From NCBI GenBank assembly GCA_015059425.1, contig SVAM01000002.1:85007-149006 (forward strand): DNA of 64,000 nt, given 5' to 3'. Position numbers and translations under genes: made by a program. Positions 42,490 to 52,922 of this stretch are shown here, one piece after another. Under the pieces are notes generated by a model, which searched no databases, had not been told where the DNA came from, and saw only the letters and a program-made list of their open reading frames with translations. Within the stretch, counting starts at the first letter, position 1; every line of letters begins with the position of its first letter. The stretch is from Bacillota bacterium (GTDB taxonomy: Bacteria > Bacillota_I > Bacilli_A > RF39 > UBA660).

Positions 42490-42530
42490 CCCTTTCTCTT
42501 AAAGAAAGTTCTAGTCACCTAGAACTTTAA
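42490..42530 (-). terminator. Hairpin downstream of dnaK
   Basis: AAAGTTCTAGgtgaCTAGAACTTTCTTT on minus strand. Confidence 0.55.
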
Positions 42531-44351
42531 TTATTTTTCTTCATAATTAGCTTCTGCTACATCATCATTTTTATCTGATTTAACATCTTCAGCATTAGTT
42601 TCTGCTTGATTATTTTTAGCAGCTTCTTCATAAACTTTAGTTGCAAGCTTCATAGCTACTTCATTTAAACTTTCAGTTTTTTTCTTAATATCATCAGTAT
42701 CAGTACCTTCTAAAGCTTTCTTTAACTCTTCAATTTTTTCTTCTGCTTCTTTTTTGTCTTTTTCATCCACTTTATCGCCTAGATCTTTAATAGTTTTTTC
42801 TGTAGCAAAGATCATACTGTCAGCTTCATTTCTTGCTTCTGCTTCTACTTTACGTTTTTCATCAGCTTCTTTATTAGCTTCAGCTTCTTTCATCATCTTA
42901 TCGATTTCTTCATCGCTTAGATTAGTAGATGATGTAATAGTAATTGATTGTTCTTTATTTGTACCTAAATCTTTAGCAGTAACATTAACGATACCATTAG
43001 CATCTATATCAAATTTAACTTCAATTTGTGGTATGCCACGTGGTGCTGGAGGTATATTAGTTAATTGGAAGTTTCCCAATGTTTTATTATCATAAGCCAT
43101 AGGTCTTTCACCTTGTAATACGTGAATATCTACAGCAGGTTGATTGTCTGCAGCAGTTGAGAATACTTGTGATTTGCTTGTTGGAATAGTTGTATTTCTT
43201 GGAATTAATACTGTCATAACATTACCTAAAGTTTCAATACCTAAAGATAATGGTGTAACGTCTAATAATACAATATCTTCAACTTCACCAGTTAAAACTC
43301 CGCCTTGAATAGCAGCACCCATTGCTACAACTTCATCAGGGTTAACTCCTTTATTAGGTTCTTGTCCTAATTCTTTTTTAACTAATTCTTGAATGTATGG
43401 AATACGAGTAGATCCACCAACTAAAATTACTTTATCAATGTCTTTACTAGAAAGCTTAGCATCTTTAAGTGCCTTTCTTACTGGTTCCATAGTTGAATCA
43501 AATAAATCTCTATTTAAATCTTCAAATTTAGCTTTTGATAAAGTTGTTTCAAAATGTACTGGTCCTTCATCATTTTGTGAAATAAATGGTAAACTAATTT
43601 GAGCATTTGTCATACCAGATAAATCTTTCTTAGCTTTTTCAGCAGCATCTTTAATACGTTGCATAGCCATTTTATCTTTAGATAAATCTATACCATTTTC
43701 TTTTTTGAATTCTGAAACTAAGTAATCCATTACTCTTTCGTCAAAGTCATCTCCACCTAAACGGTTATTTCCAGCGGTAGACTTAACTTCAAATACACCA
43801 TCACCTAATTCAAGTATTGAAACATCAAATGTTCCACCCCCTAAGTCATAAACTAATATAGTTTGTAATTTATCTTGTTTATCAAGTCCATAAGCTAGTG
43901 CTGCAGCAGTAGGTTCATTTATAATTCTTTCTACTTCTAACCCTGCTATTTTACCAGCATTTTTTGTAGCTTGACGTTCAGCATCATTGAAATATGCTGG
44001 AACAGTAATAACTGCCTTTGTAACTTTTTCTCCTAAATAATCTTCAGCATCTTTCTTTAGTTTTGCTAATATTTTAGCAGAAATTTCTTCTGGAGTATAT
44101 TCTTTACCATTAGCTTCTACTTTTTTATTTGTTCCCATTTTTCTTTTAATTGAAGCAATAGTATTTTTAGCATTTGTAACTGCTTGGTTACGAGCTATTT
44201 GTCCTACCATTTCTTCATCGCCTTTAAAGGCTACTACTGATGGAGTTGTACGTGCTCCTTCAGCATTTGTAATAACTGTTGGAACTCCACCTTCTAATAC
44301 TGCGACACAACTATTTGTTGTACCTAAGTCAATACCTATAATTTTTGCCAT
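42531..44351 (-). CDS. dnaK: Chaperone DnaK
   Basis: [22 protein letters not shown]...; Hsp70 signatures. Confidence 0.99.
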   Translation of the reverse strand: MAKIIGIDLGTTNSCVAVLEGGVPTVITNAEGARTTPSVVAFKGDEEMVGQIARNQAVTNAKNTIASIKRKMGTNKKVEANGKEYTPEEISAKILAKLKKDAEDYLGEKVTKAVITVPAYFNDAERQATKNAGKIAGLEVERIINEPTAAALAYGLDKQDKLQTILVYDLGGGTFDVSILELGDGVFEVKSTAGNNRLGGDDFDERVMDYLVSEFKKENGIDLSKDKMAMQRIKDAAEKAKKDLSGMTNAQISLPFISQNDEGPVHFETTLSKAKFEDLNRDLFDSTMEPVRKALKDAKLSSKDIDKVILVGGSTRIPYIQELVKKELGQEPNKGVNPDEVVAMGAAIQGGVLTGEVEDIVLLDVTPLSLGIETLGNVMTVLIPRNTTIPTSKSQVFSTAADNQPAVDIHVLQGERPMAYDNKTLGNFQLTNIPPAPRGIPQIEVKFDIDANGIVNVTAKDLGTNKEQSITITSSTNLSDEEIDKMMKEAEANKEADEKRKVEAEARNEADSMIFATEKTIKDLGDKVDEKDKKEAEEKIEELKKALEGTDTDDIKKKTESLNEVAMKLATKVYEEAAKNNQAETNAEDVKSDKNDDVAEANYEEK

Positions 44352-44353
44352 TT

Positions 44354-44896
44354 TTATTCACTCTCCTTATTATTTACTTTAACCATGGCTGGTCTAATTA
44401 ATTTATCATTATACATATATCCTTTTTGTAATACATCAAGAACAATGTTTTCTTCAATTTCATTATTTACTTCAGTTAAAACCGCGTTCATAATAGATGG
44501 ATCAAATTCTTTATTTAAAGCATCTATTGCTACTATGCCTTTGCTATTTAATATCGATATCATCTGTTCATATATCATTTTAAAACCATCTAAGAATTTT
44601 TCATTACCTTCAGTTTTAACATTCATAGCTCTTTCAAAATTATCTATAACCGGTAATAATTTTTCTGCGATATCAAACCCATCATATTTATATAAATTTT
44701 GAATATCATTTTCATATCTACGACGCATATTTTGCATTTCTGCAGTTATTCTTAAAACTTTTTCTTTCAACTCAATATTTGCAAGTTTTAATTCTTCTTT
44801 TTCTTTATCAATCTTTTTCTTTTTTTCTTTTACTTTTTTTTCTTCTTGAATAACATTATCTCCTAATGTCTCAACTTGTTCTATTTTTTCTTCCAT
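44354..44896 (-). CDS. grpE: Nucleotide exchange factor GrpE
   Basis: [31 protein letters not shown]...; located hrcA-grpE-dnaK. Confidence 0.95.
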   Translation of the reverse strand: MEEKIEQVETLGDNVIQEEKKVKEKKKKIDKEKEELKLANIELKEKVLRITAEMQNMRRRYENDIQNLYKYDGFDIAEKLLPVIDNFERAMNVKTEGNEKFLDGFKMIYEQMISILNSKGIVAIDALNKEFDPSIMNAVLTEVNNEIEENIVLDVLQKGYMYNDKLIRPAMVKVNNKESE

Positions 44897-45901
44897 TTAA
44901 TCACCTTTTTCCTCAAGCCATTTGTTTAATATGTTAAGTACTCCTACAACACGGTCATACTCCATTCTTTTAGGGCCAATTATGGCAATAGTGCCTTCTT
45001 CCCCTCTTAAAGAATAACTCATATTAATTACAGTAACATTATCATCAAATTCATTTTCTTTGCCAATATAAACATTTATATTTTTATCTTTATCATTCTT
45101 TTCGATTTTTCTAACTTGATTATTATCCTCTAATTTAGATATTAATCTTTTTATTTCATCTGTATCATTATATTCTGGTTGAGCTAACATTTTTGATTTT
45201 CCTACTACATGAACATTTTCTCTTTTTGTAACAAAATCATTAAACGCTTCATAGAAAATTCCATAAATTGTTTCATATTGTTCAAGTTGTTGCGATATAA
45301 TTGGTTTTATTTCATATTCTAATCTTTCCGAAATCATAGAAATAGGTGTCCCAATTAACATTTTATTAATTATTTCACTAGTTTTTACTATTTCTTTTAC
45401 ATTAATACTTGCTGATAAATTAAATTGTTTATTTCTTACAATTCCTTTATCAGTACAAACTAATGCAACTATTTTTTCTTCATCAAGCGGAATAATTGAT
45501 ATTTGTTTTAATGTATTCTCATAACTTTCTTTACCTAAAGATATACTGGTATAATTTGTTATATCACTAATTATTTCTAAACAAGCTTCAATCGCATCGC
45601 TTACCATTAAATTTTGATTTGAAAATATAGTTTGCAATTTTAACATATCTTCGCCAGTTAATTCTTTTGGTTTCATTAAGTTTTCAACATAATACTTATA
45701 TCCAAGTTCGCTTGGAACTCTACCACTTGAAATATGATTTTTTTCGATAAAACCTAATTTTTCTAAAAATGCCATTTCATTTCTTATCGTAGCACTAGAA
45801 CAATTAAACTTATCACATAATTGCTTAGAACCAATGGGTTTAGCTTCTTTAATGTAACTTTCCACTATTTCCTTTAATAGTTCTTTTTGTCTTTCATCCA
45901 T
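44897..45901 (-). CDS. hrcA: Heat-inducible transcription repressor HrcA
   Basis: RQKELLKEIVESYIKEAKPIGSKQLC wHTH; IGPKRMEYDRVVGVL. Confidence 0.97.
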   Translation of the reverse strand: MDERQKELLKEIVESYIKEAKPIGSKQLCDKFNCSSATIRNEMAFLEKLGFIEKNHISSGRVPSELGYKYYVENLMKPKELTGEDMLKLQTIFSNQNLMVSDAIEACLEIISDITNYTSISLGKESYENTLKQISIIPLDEEKIVALVCTDKGIVRNKQFNLSASINVKEIVKTSEIINKMLIGTPISMISERLEYEIKPIISQQLEQYETIYGIFYEAFNDFVTKRENVHVVGKSKMLAQPEYNDTDEIKRLISKLEDNNQVRKIEKNDKDKNINVYIGKENEFDDNVTVINMSYSLRGEEGTIAIIGPKRMEYDRVVGVLNILNKWLEEKGD

Positions 45902-45913
45902 TATATCACCCGA

Positions 45914-45940
45914 TTAGCACTTATATTCCTTTAGTGCTAA
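45914..45940 (-). promoter_or_regulatory. CIRCE operator (HrcA box)
   Basis: TTAGCACTT-N9-TAGTGCTAA versus consensus TTAGCACTC-N9-GAGTGCTAA. Confidence 0.85.
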
Positions 45941-45944
45941 TATC

Positions 45945-45973
45945 ATTATAATATTATGCTTAGCACTTGTCAA
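45945..45973 (-). promoter_or_regulatory. Consensus sigma-A promoter of hrcA operon
   Basis: TTGACA (45968-45973)-N17-TATAAT (45945-45950) on minus strand. Confidence 0.85.
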
Positions 45974-45987
45974 TATATAACTGCTAA
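45960..45987 (-). promoter_or_regulatory. Second, imperfect CIRCE-like element overlapping the -35 box
   Basis: TTAGCACTT-N10-AACTGCTAA on plus strand. Confidence 0.45.
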
Positions 45988-46030
45988 TTTCATAAATTTT
46001 ACATTTTAAAAGCAGTTTTTTAAAAACTGC

Positions 46031-48694
46031 TTAATTTTTTTTATAACTTAAAGAAATTTTAAAGCTTTCCATAATCGCTAATAATGGTAAAGTTAAAATA
46101 AATATTAATATAACATGAATAAATGGTATTCTTTCTATTTGGAATAAATTATTCATAAATGGCACATATAATATTACAACTTGAGTTACATAAGATACAA
46201 TCATAACAACCATTAAAATTATATTATTTTTAAAAGGTATCTCAAACGCACTTACATATTCATTTCTGCAATTAAATACCTGCAAGTTTTCAGCGAAAAC
46301 CATAAATACTAATAAATATGTTCTTACTTCATTAATATCTATATTTAACACATTATATAAAATTATATACATTAATAATGCTACAACACCAATATAGAAG
46401 GAAGATAATAACAATTCCTTTACAAAAAGTTTGTTGAAAAAGTTTTCGCTTGTTGCTTTTACTTTTTCATCTAGTACATTTAAATGGCTTTTTTCAAATG
46501 CCATAGCATTACTCTCTATTCCATTTGTTATTAAATTTAACCATAAAAATTGTATAGCTAATAGTGGAAATGGTAAATTTAAAATTATAGAAAACACATA
46601 TAATATAATTTCTGAAAAACCGGTAGATAATAGCAAATAAATAACATTTCTAGTATTATTATAAGCTATTCTACCCTCCTTAACTCCTTCTACTATGCTT
46701 GAAAAATTATCATCTTTAATAATCATATCGCCAGTTTCTTTAGCAAGATCAGTTCCACTTCCCATTGCAACTCCAATATTTGCAGCTTTTAATGCAGGAG
46801 CATCATTTACACCATCACCTGTAACAGCCACAAATTCTTTTTGTCTTTTTAACGACTCAACAATCATCAATTTTTGAAGCGGAGATACTCTAGAACATAT
46901 CTTAATTTTTTTTAGGTATTTATCAAAGTATTCTTCACCCTTGTTATAAGCTTCATCAATTTGGACACCAGTTACTACCTCATCAAAATTATCTACTAAA
47001 CCTAATTCTTTACCAATATAATATGCTGTTTTAGGATGATCACCAGTAATCATATAAACTTTAATCCCGGCCTTTTTACATTCATTAATTGCAATTATAG
47101 CATCTTTTTTCACAGGATCTACAAATCCTACTAAACCTATAAAAGTCAAATCATCAATATTATCTATAGCATTATTATTAAATACTATTTTATTTTTTTT
47201 ACCATATGCAAGCGCTATTACTCTAAAGCCCTTATTTGCAAGTTCATCATTTTGTTGTATAATTTTTTCTTTATCAATTTTTTTATTTCCATTTTTACAC
47301 TGCATTTTATCACAAAACTCTAGTACCTTTTCTACAGAACCTTTAATAGTTAAAAAATTATCTTTATTTTCTTTATAATAAACTGCAGAATATTTATTTT
47401 CAGATTCATATGGTATTTGTGTTATCATATCAAAATTCTTTATATTATTTAAATTTATATTTTCTTTTTCGCCTAAAGACAAGAATGCAACATCAATGGA
47501 ATCTCCACTATGAGTCCACTCATCTTCAATCTTTATTAACGATCCTTCATTATTTATAACACCTTGTTTAACTAAATTATTTAATCTATCGCGCAATTTT
47601 TTGTCATCTCTATCATAGTTAATATAACCATTATTACTATAACCTTCCCCAGTAACTTCAATTTCATCAAAATCAACAAATTTAATTATTTTAGCAGTTT
47701 GTTCATTAACTGTTAATGTTCCAGTTTTATCACTTGCAATCACTGTACAACTTCCTAAACTTTCCACTGCACTAAGCTTTTTAACTATTACATTTTTCTC
47801 TGCCATTCTCTTTGAAGATATCGATAAAGTAATAGTCATAGCAGTAGAAAGACCCTCAGGAATTGCTGATACTGTAAGAGCAATAACTGAGAAGAATATA
47901 TCCTTTATTAAATATCCTTTTAAATATAAAACAACTGATAAAATTAATATCATTATAGCGAATATTAAACTTATTTGTTTTGACAATTTATTAATTCTTA
48001 ATACAAGCGGAGATGGAGTATCTTTCATATTAATAACTTTACCCGCTATTTTACCAAGTTCAGTATTCAATGCAGTTGCCGATACTACTCCAGTCATTTT
48101 ACCTCTTAAGATAACAGTACCAGCATATACCATATTAGAACTAGTTAATTGATTTTTATTTTCTTTTATATCCTCCGAAGTTTTAGCAGTACCTTCCGAT
48201 TCACCAGTTAAAATGGACTCATCTACTAAAAGATCATTAGACTCCAGAATTCTTATATCTGCCGGAATCTTATTACCTGAACTTAAAATTACCAAATCAC
48301 CTATTACTACATCTTCTGCATCTATAGTTACTTTTTTACCATCTCGTATTACAACAGTATTAAATTTTATAAGCTTTTGCAATTTTTCGGAACTTTTTTC
48401 TGCATTATATTCTTGGATTGTACCTATAGTAGTATTTATTACAATAACTATACCAATAAATATAGCATTAGCCATTTCTCCAATTATTAAAGAAAAAATA
48501 ACCGAAATTAACAATATTATAACAATAGAGTTCATAAGTTGAGAAAAAATTATTTTGAATACACTTGTAGGTTTATTTTTTGGGAAATAATTTTTACCGT
48601 ATTTTTTTATTCTTAATAAAGCTTCATGGCCTGTTAACCCATTAATATTTGATTCATATTTCTTCAATATTTTTTCTTTCATATTTTTTACCAT
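46031..48694 (-). CDS. P-type cation-transporting ATPase (Ca2+ type)
   Basis: SDKTGTLTVN, VTGDGVNDAPALK, ILTGESEG, IPEGL (E in M4). Confidence 0.92.
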   Translation of the reverse strand: MVKNMKEKILKKYESNINGLTGHEALLRIKKYGKNYFPKNKPTSVFKIIFSQLMNSIVIILLISVIFSLIIGEMANAIFIGIVIVINTTIGTIQEYNAEKSSEKLQKLIKFNTVVIRDGKKVTIDAEDVVIGDLVILSSGNKIPADIRILESNDLLVDESILTGESEGTAKTSEDIKENKNQLTSSNMVYAGTVILRGKMTGVVSATALNTELGKIAGKVINMKDTPSPLVLRINKLSKQISLIFAIMILILSVVLYLKGYLIKDIFFSVIALTVSAIPEGLSTAMTITLSISSKRMAEKNVIVKKLSAVESLGSCTVIASDKTGTLTVNEQTAKIIKFVDFDEIEVTGEGYSNNGYINYDRDDKKLRDRLNNLVKQGVINNEGSLIKIEDEWTHSGDSIDVAFLSLGEKENINLNNIKNFDMITQIPYESENKYSAVYYKENKDNFLTIKGSVEKVLEFCDKMQCKNGNKKIDKEKIIQQNDELANKGFRVIALAYGKKNKIVFNNNAIDNIDDLTFIGLVGFVDPVKKDAIIAINECKKAGIKVYMITGDHPKTAYYIGKELGLVDNFDEVVTGVQIDEAYNKGEEYFDKYLKKIKICSRVSPLQKLMIVESLKRQKEFVAVTGDGVNDAPALKAANIGVAMGSGTDLAKETGDMIIKDDNFSSIVEGVKEGRIAYNNTRNVIYLLLSTGFSEIILYVFSIILNLPFPLLAIQFLWLNLITNGIESNAMAFEKSHLNVLDEKVKATSENFFNKLFVKELLLSSFYIGVVALLMYIILYNVLNIDINEVRTYLLVFMVFAENLQVFNCRNEYVSAFEIPFKNNIILMVVMIVSYVTQVVILYVPFMNNLFQIERIPFIHVILIFILTLPLLAIMESFKISLSYKKN

Positions 48695-48827
48695 TCAACT
48701 CACATCTTCCCTTATATTTTACTAATTAATTATACCACCATATATTAAATTACACAAAATATTTATTTTGATTTGTATATAAATTTACATTACCTCTATA
48801 TTTTTCATTAATTGCATATATTTTAAT

Positions 48828-49202
48828 ATGAATATAGGAATTAAATTGCAAAGGCTTAGGACTGAAGATTTTGTATGGACAATTTATTTTTTTATAGCAC
48901 TAGCTGCCATAATATCAGACAAATATGAAAAAGAGTTTGTTTTAACAAATAATTCAAGTAGCAAAAAGATCTTTAAAACTATTAATATTGCTGTATTAAG
49001 TGTAGCGTTTTTTATATACCTTTATTTTTTATTAGTTAATTACGAAGACGTAAAAAATTTAAGAATAAATGCTACAAAAAAAGAGGTAATTACCTCCCAT
49101 TTAGCTGTTGTAGCTTCCATCCTCTTTTTAGTTGGTGGTATTGCAACATTATTTGTTGAAATAAACCGAGGTACCGAAAATGAAGATGTAGGCATTATTT
49201 AA
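48828..49202 (+). CDS. Hypothetical membrane protein
   Basis: 124-aa ORF with three predicted TM segments; convergent with the next gene. Confidence 0.55.
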   Translation: MNIGIKLQRLRTEDFVWTIYFFIALAAIISDKYEKEFVLTNNSSSKKIFKTINIAVLSVAFFIYLYFLLVNYEDVKNLRINATKKEVITSHLAVVASILFLVGGIATLFVEINRGTENEDVGII

Positions 49203-50397
49203 AACTACCATACGCTTTATTACCAGTTAATTCTACCCCTTTTAATCCAGCTAGTTCACTAACACTTACAATTTGATAACCTTGTGAATATAGCCACGGT
49301 AATATTATTTTTAAAGACTCATAACTAGATTCATATAATTCATGCATTAATATTATAGAACCATCACTTATATTCTTTTTTATATAATTTACAATATGAT
49401 CTACATTTCTATAACGCCAATCTTGAGTATCTAAATTCCAAAGAATTAATGGTTTATCTATATTATTTAAATTTTCAGAATCATAAGCACCATATGGTGG
49501 TCTAATAGTTTTAATATTATCACCAGTAATTTTATTATATAAATCATTAAATTTATTTAAACTATTATTAACTTCCTCTACACTACTATTCTTTATATTT
49601 ATATGCCCATATGTATGAGACCCTACCTCATTGCCTGAATTATATGTATCTAATACACATTTTTGGCAATTAACAGCCATAGTACCTACCATATAAAATG
49701 TTGCATGAGCTTTATTATCATTTAACACTTCTAAAATAAGAGGATTATATTTTCTGCTAGGGCCATCGTCAAACGTAATAGCAACTGATTTTTTTTCTTT
49801 ATTATAATTATAACCATTTTCATTTTCGTAAGTTTCATTTAACTCATAAGAGAAATTCAAATAATCTTTTACTTCATTATAATCAATTCTTAAACTAATT
49901 GGTTCATTATAATCATAATCAAATTTATAATCATAATAAAATATTATAACTTCTTTATCTTTAACGTAATATATTTTTGTACCATTACCATTTATTAAAA
50001 CATTTGCAATAAATTTAGGATATTTTAAATTTATTAATTCATTTTCTTTATTAATATATTCTTGTAATTTATCTTTTTTAATTAAATCATAAAATTCTAA
50101 ATGCTCACCAGTATAAGCGTCTATGATGTAGCTTTCAAAACGTTCATTTTCCAAAAATACTAAACTAGTAAATTCTTTATTTACATTTTCGTATTCCAAA
50201 ATTTCATGATTGTTTTTCAATTCACTTATAATTTTTTTGCTTTTATCTTCTTTTATAACACTATTTTTATTATTAGTGGCATTATCATCATTTTTATTAT
50301 TTAAAAACTTAAAAACCCCTAATAATGTACTTATAATTAATAGTAATACTAATATAACTATTATTAAATTTGATATTTTCAATTTCACTTCAATCAC
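49195..50397 (-). CDS. Polysaccharide deacetylase (NodB domain) with N-terminal TM
   Basis: VAITFDDGPSRKYNP, GSHTYGH, RPPYGAY. Confidence 0.9.
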   Translation of the reverse strand: MIEVKLKISNLIIVILVLLLIISTLLGVFKFLNNKNDDNATNNKNSVIKEDKSKKIISELKNNHEILEYENVNKEFTSLVFLENERFESYIIDAYTGEHLEFYDLIKKDKLQEYINKENELINLKYPKFIANVLINGNGTKIYYVKDKEVIIFYYDYKFDYDYNEPISLRIDYNEVKDYLNFSYELNETYENENGYNYNKEKKSVAITFDDGPSRKYNPLILEVLNDNKAHATFYMVGTMAVNCQKCVLDTYNSGNEVGSHTYGHINIKNSSVEEVNNSLNKFNDLYNKITGDNIKTIRPPYGAYDSENLNNIDKPLILWNLDTQDWRYRNVDHIVNYIKKNISDGSIILMHELYESSYESLKIILPWLYSQGYQIVSVSELAGLKGVELTGNKAYGSFK

Positions 50398-50421
50398 TAC
50401 CTATATCTATTATAACTTTTT

Positions 50422-51834
50422 TTAAATATTTTTAACATCCTTTTTATTAAAATAAATATAAGATATACATAGCATTGTACATATATACACTAAGATTGCT
50501 ATTATTGATACCCAGGGCTTTATATTATACGGATTATTATATAGATGAATTAAATAACTAAAATCCCAGTGTAATGATATAAATACCTTAAATATTTTTA
50601 AATTAATTGTTAATGCTAAATTAGATATTACATTACATATTAAATAAAACAAGAACGTAATTGTAGTTGCTGATGAAGTCGAAAGCGTAATAGTACTTAA
50701 CATAAAACTAAAAATACCAAGAATAATATAAATTGGAAAACTATATAATAAACTTTTAAATAAGTAAGTAAAAACATTATAACTAATTAAACAATTATTT
50801 ATTGAATCATATATTAAAACAGGTACTTTTAATGAACTAAAATCTAATATTAAACCACCAATAATAAGTTCAATTGTAACCATAAATAATATTATTGTTG
50901 GTATTAATAAAAGAACAGTTATTAATTTTGAAGTTAATATAGTACATCTTTTATATGGTTTAGTGAGTAAATATTTAATAGTGCCTTTATTAAATTCTTC
51001 ACTAACTATGGATGCACTTATCATCAAAATATAAATAAGAATAAAAAGTCCAAATTCACTAGGAAAATTAATTAAAACACTTCGTAAAGTTTCATTGTTA
51101 TTAATATCTTTTTTGTTTTTTAATATATATTCGTTTTTCGAATATAATTCATTTAAATATTCTAATCTATCTTTTTCATTATTACTTAAATTATCTTTAT
51201 TAAGTAAATTATAATATTCATATAAATTAATCTCTAATTCTTCTAAAGCATTATTTAAATAATCAGTGTTATCAAAATCAATGTTATTTTCAATACGATA
51301 GTTATATAATTTTAATAGATCAATATATCGGTCAGTAACTTTGGAATCATTTTCGTTATTTATTTTGTTTTTAATATCAGTAACTTTTAAATTAATAAAA
51401 TATTTCCAATCTTCTTTAACTATTTTTTCTTTTAACACTTCTATTTTTTCGTTAATTTCATTATATGCAGTTTCATTATTTTTTATATATTTATAATCAT
51501 AACTTTGATATATTAAATCACTTAAATAATTATCTATTAAATATTTTTGATTATTACTATTATATTTTTCTTTTAAATTAATTGTTTCTATTATTTCAAG
51601 ATTTGATATGTATTCTAATAAATCATCTTTATTATTTAAATCTAATGAATTATTAATGTCTATTATTTCTTCTATATTTATATCTTCACTAATTAATTCA
51701 TATGAGCTCAAATTTTTATAAATTACGTTAGTTAATATAGTATATAGAATAAATATTAGCGTTAATATATATATGCCTTTTTTATGTAATATTTTATTTA
51801 ATTCAGCTTTTATTGATTTAACCATTTTTACCAC
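50422..51834 (-). CDS. ABC-2 type transporter permease
   Basis: N-terminal TM, long extracytoplasmic loop, EEFNKGTIKYLLTKPYKR motif; overlaps the ATPase gene. Confidence 0.85.
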   Translation of the reverse strand: MVKMVKSIKAELNKILHKKGIYILTLIFILYTILTNVIYKNLSSYELISEDINIEEIIDINNSLDLNNKDDLLEYISNLEIIETINLKEKYNSNNQKYLIDNYLSDLIYQSYDYKYIKNNETAYNEINEKIEVLKEKIVKEDWKYFINLKVTDIKNKINNENDSKVTDRYIDLLKLYNYRIENNIDFDNTDYLNNALEELEINLYEYYNLLNKDNLSNNEKDRLEYLNELYSKNEYILKNKKDINNNETLRSVLINFPSEFGLFILIYILMISASIVSEEFNKGTIKYLLTKPYKRCTILTSKLITVLLLIPTIILFMVTIELIIGGLILDFSSLKVPVLIYDSINNCLISYNVFTYLFKSLLYSFPIYIILGIFSFMLSTITLSTSSATTITFLFYLICNVISNLALTINLKIFKVFISLHWDFSYLIHLYNNPYNIKPWVSIIAILVYICTMLCISYIYFNKKDVKNI

Positions 51835-52714
51835 CAGCTTTATTTATAAATGCTTCTTCTAAACTTAAAGTTTCTTTTTTTACTTCGTAAATATTAATAT
51901 TTTTATTAACTAATAATTTTATAAACTTTGCAACATCTTTTTCATCTTTTATAACCATAAAATAATTTTTATCTAAAATACTATCTTCTTTATTCAAAAA
52001 CTTTTTAACTAAATTTGTATCATCAACTTTTATTATATATTTATTTTCATCTATTTTTTTGATTTCTGATATATTATTAGTTTCTATTATTTTCCCATTA
52101 GAAATTATACAAACTTTATTACAAAAACTTTCCAGTTCACTTAAATTATGACTAGATATTAATATTCCAGTACCAGATTTAGCAATATTAACTAATAATT
52201 TTCTTAAATCTTTTATACCCTCTGGATCTAAACCATTAGTAGGTTCATCTAAAATTAATAATTTAGGATAGTTTAAAAGAGCGATTGCTATACCTAATCT
52301 TTCACGCATACCTAAAGAATATTTACTTACTTTTTCATGTATACAATCTCGTAACCCAACTAACTTTATAACTCTCATTATCTCTTCTTCTTTTATATCT
52401 TTATACAGACTAGCTTGCAATTTTAAATTTTCATAGCCTGTTAAATATAAATATACATCTGGAGATTCAACAATACATCCAACATGTTCTATAGCACTCA
52501 CAAAATCTTTTTTTATATCGTGCCCATTTATAGTTACTTTGCCACTAGTCATTTTTTGTAAACCCAATATACATTTTATAGCAGTAGTTTTACCAGCACC
52601 ATTTGGACCTATAAATGCCATTATATCCCCACTGTTAATTTCTAAATTTACGTTATTTAGTATTTCCTTCTTACCAATTTTTTTACATAGGTTTTCTACT
52701 TTTAATATATTCAT
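51818..52714 (-). CDS. ABC transporter ATP-binding protein
   Basis: FIGPNGAGKTTAIK, YSLGMRERLGIAIALL, LLILDEPTNGLDP. Confidence 0.95.
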   Translation of the reverse strand: MNILKVENLCKKIGKKEILNNVNLEINSGDIMAFIGPNGAGKTTAIKCILGLQKMTSGKVTINGHDIKKDFVSAIEHVGCIVESPDVYLYLTGYENLKLQASLYKDIKEEEIMRVIKLVGLRDCIHEKVSKYSLGMRERLGIAIALLNYPKLLILDEPTNGLDPEGIKDLRKLLVNIAKSGTGILISSHNLSELESFCNKVCIISNGKIIETNNISEIKKIDENKYIIKVDDTNLVKKFLNKEDSILDKNYFMVIKDEKDVAKFIKLLVNKNINIYEVKKETLSLEEAFINKAGGKNG

Positions 52715-52922
52715 ATATATTCCTTCCTACCGAAAGTGATTAAATTTAATATAACATATTATTTTAAATTGCTCAAGAACCTTTACAATTTTAAAATCAA
52801 TGCAAAATGCAGATTATGCAATATATGTTTAACAAAAAAATAAAAATTACCTTAACCAATTTCAATAAATCTGCTTAGCAGAACTATAAAACTTGTAAAT
52901 TTCCAGAAAATTAAAAAAGTGA

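Noticed and set aside
42754-43602. Plus-strand ORFs antisense to dnaK (and similar ones antisense to tig, ruvB, rseP, topA region, recombinases)
   Set aside because: Shadow ORFs of strongly conserved minus-strand genes; Ser/Leu-rich low-complexity translations with no family resemblance.
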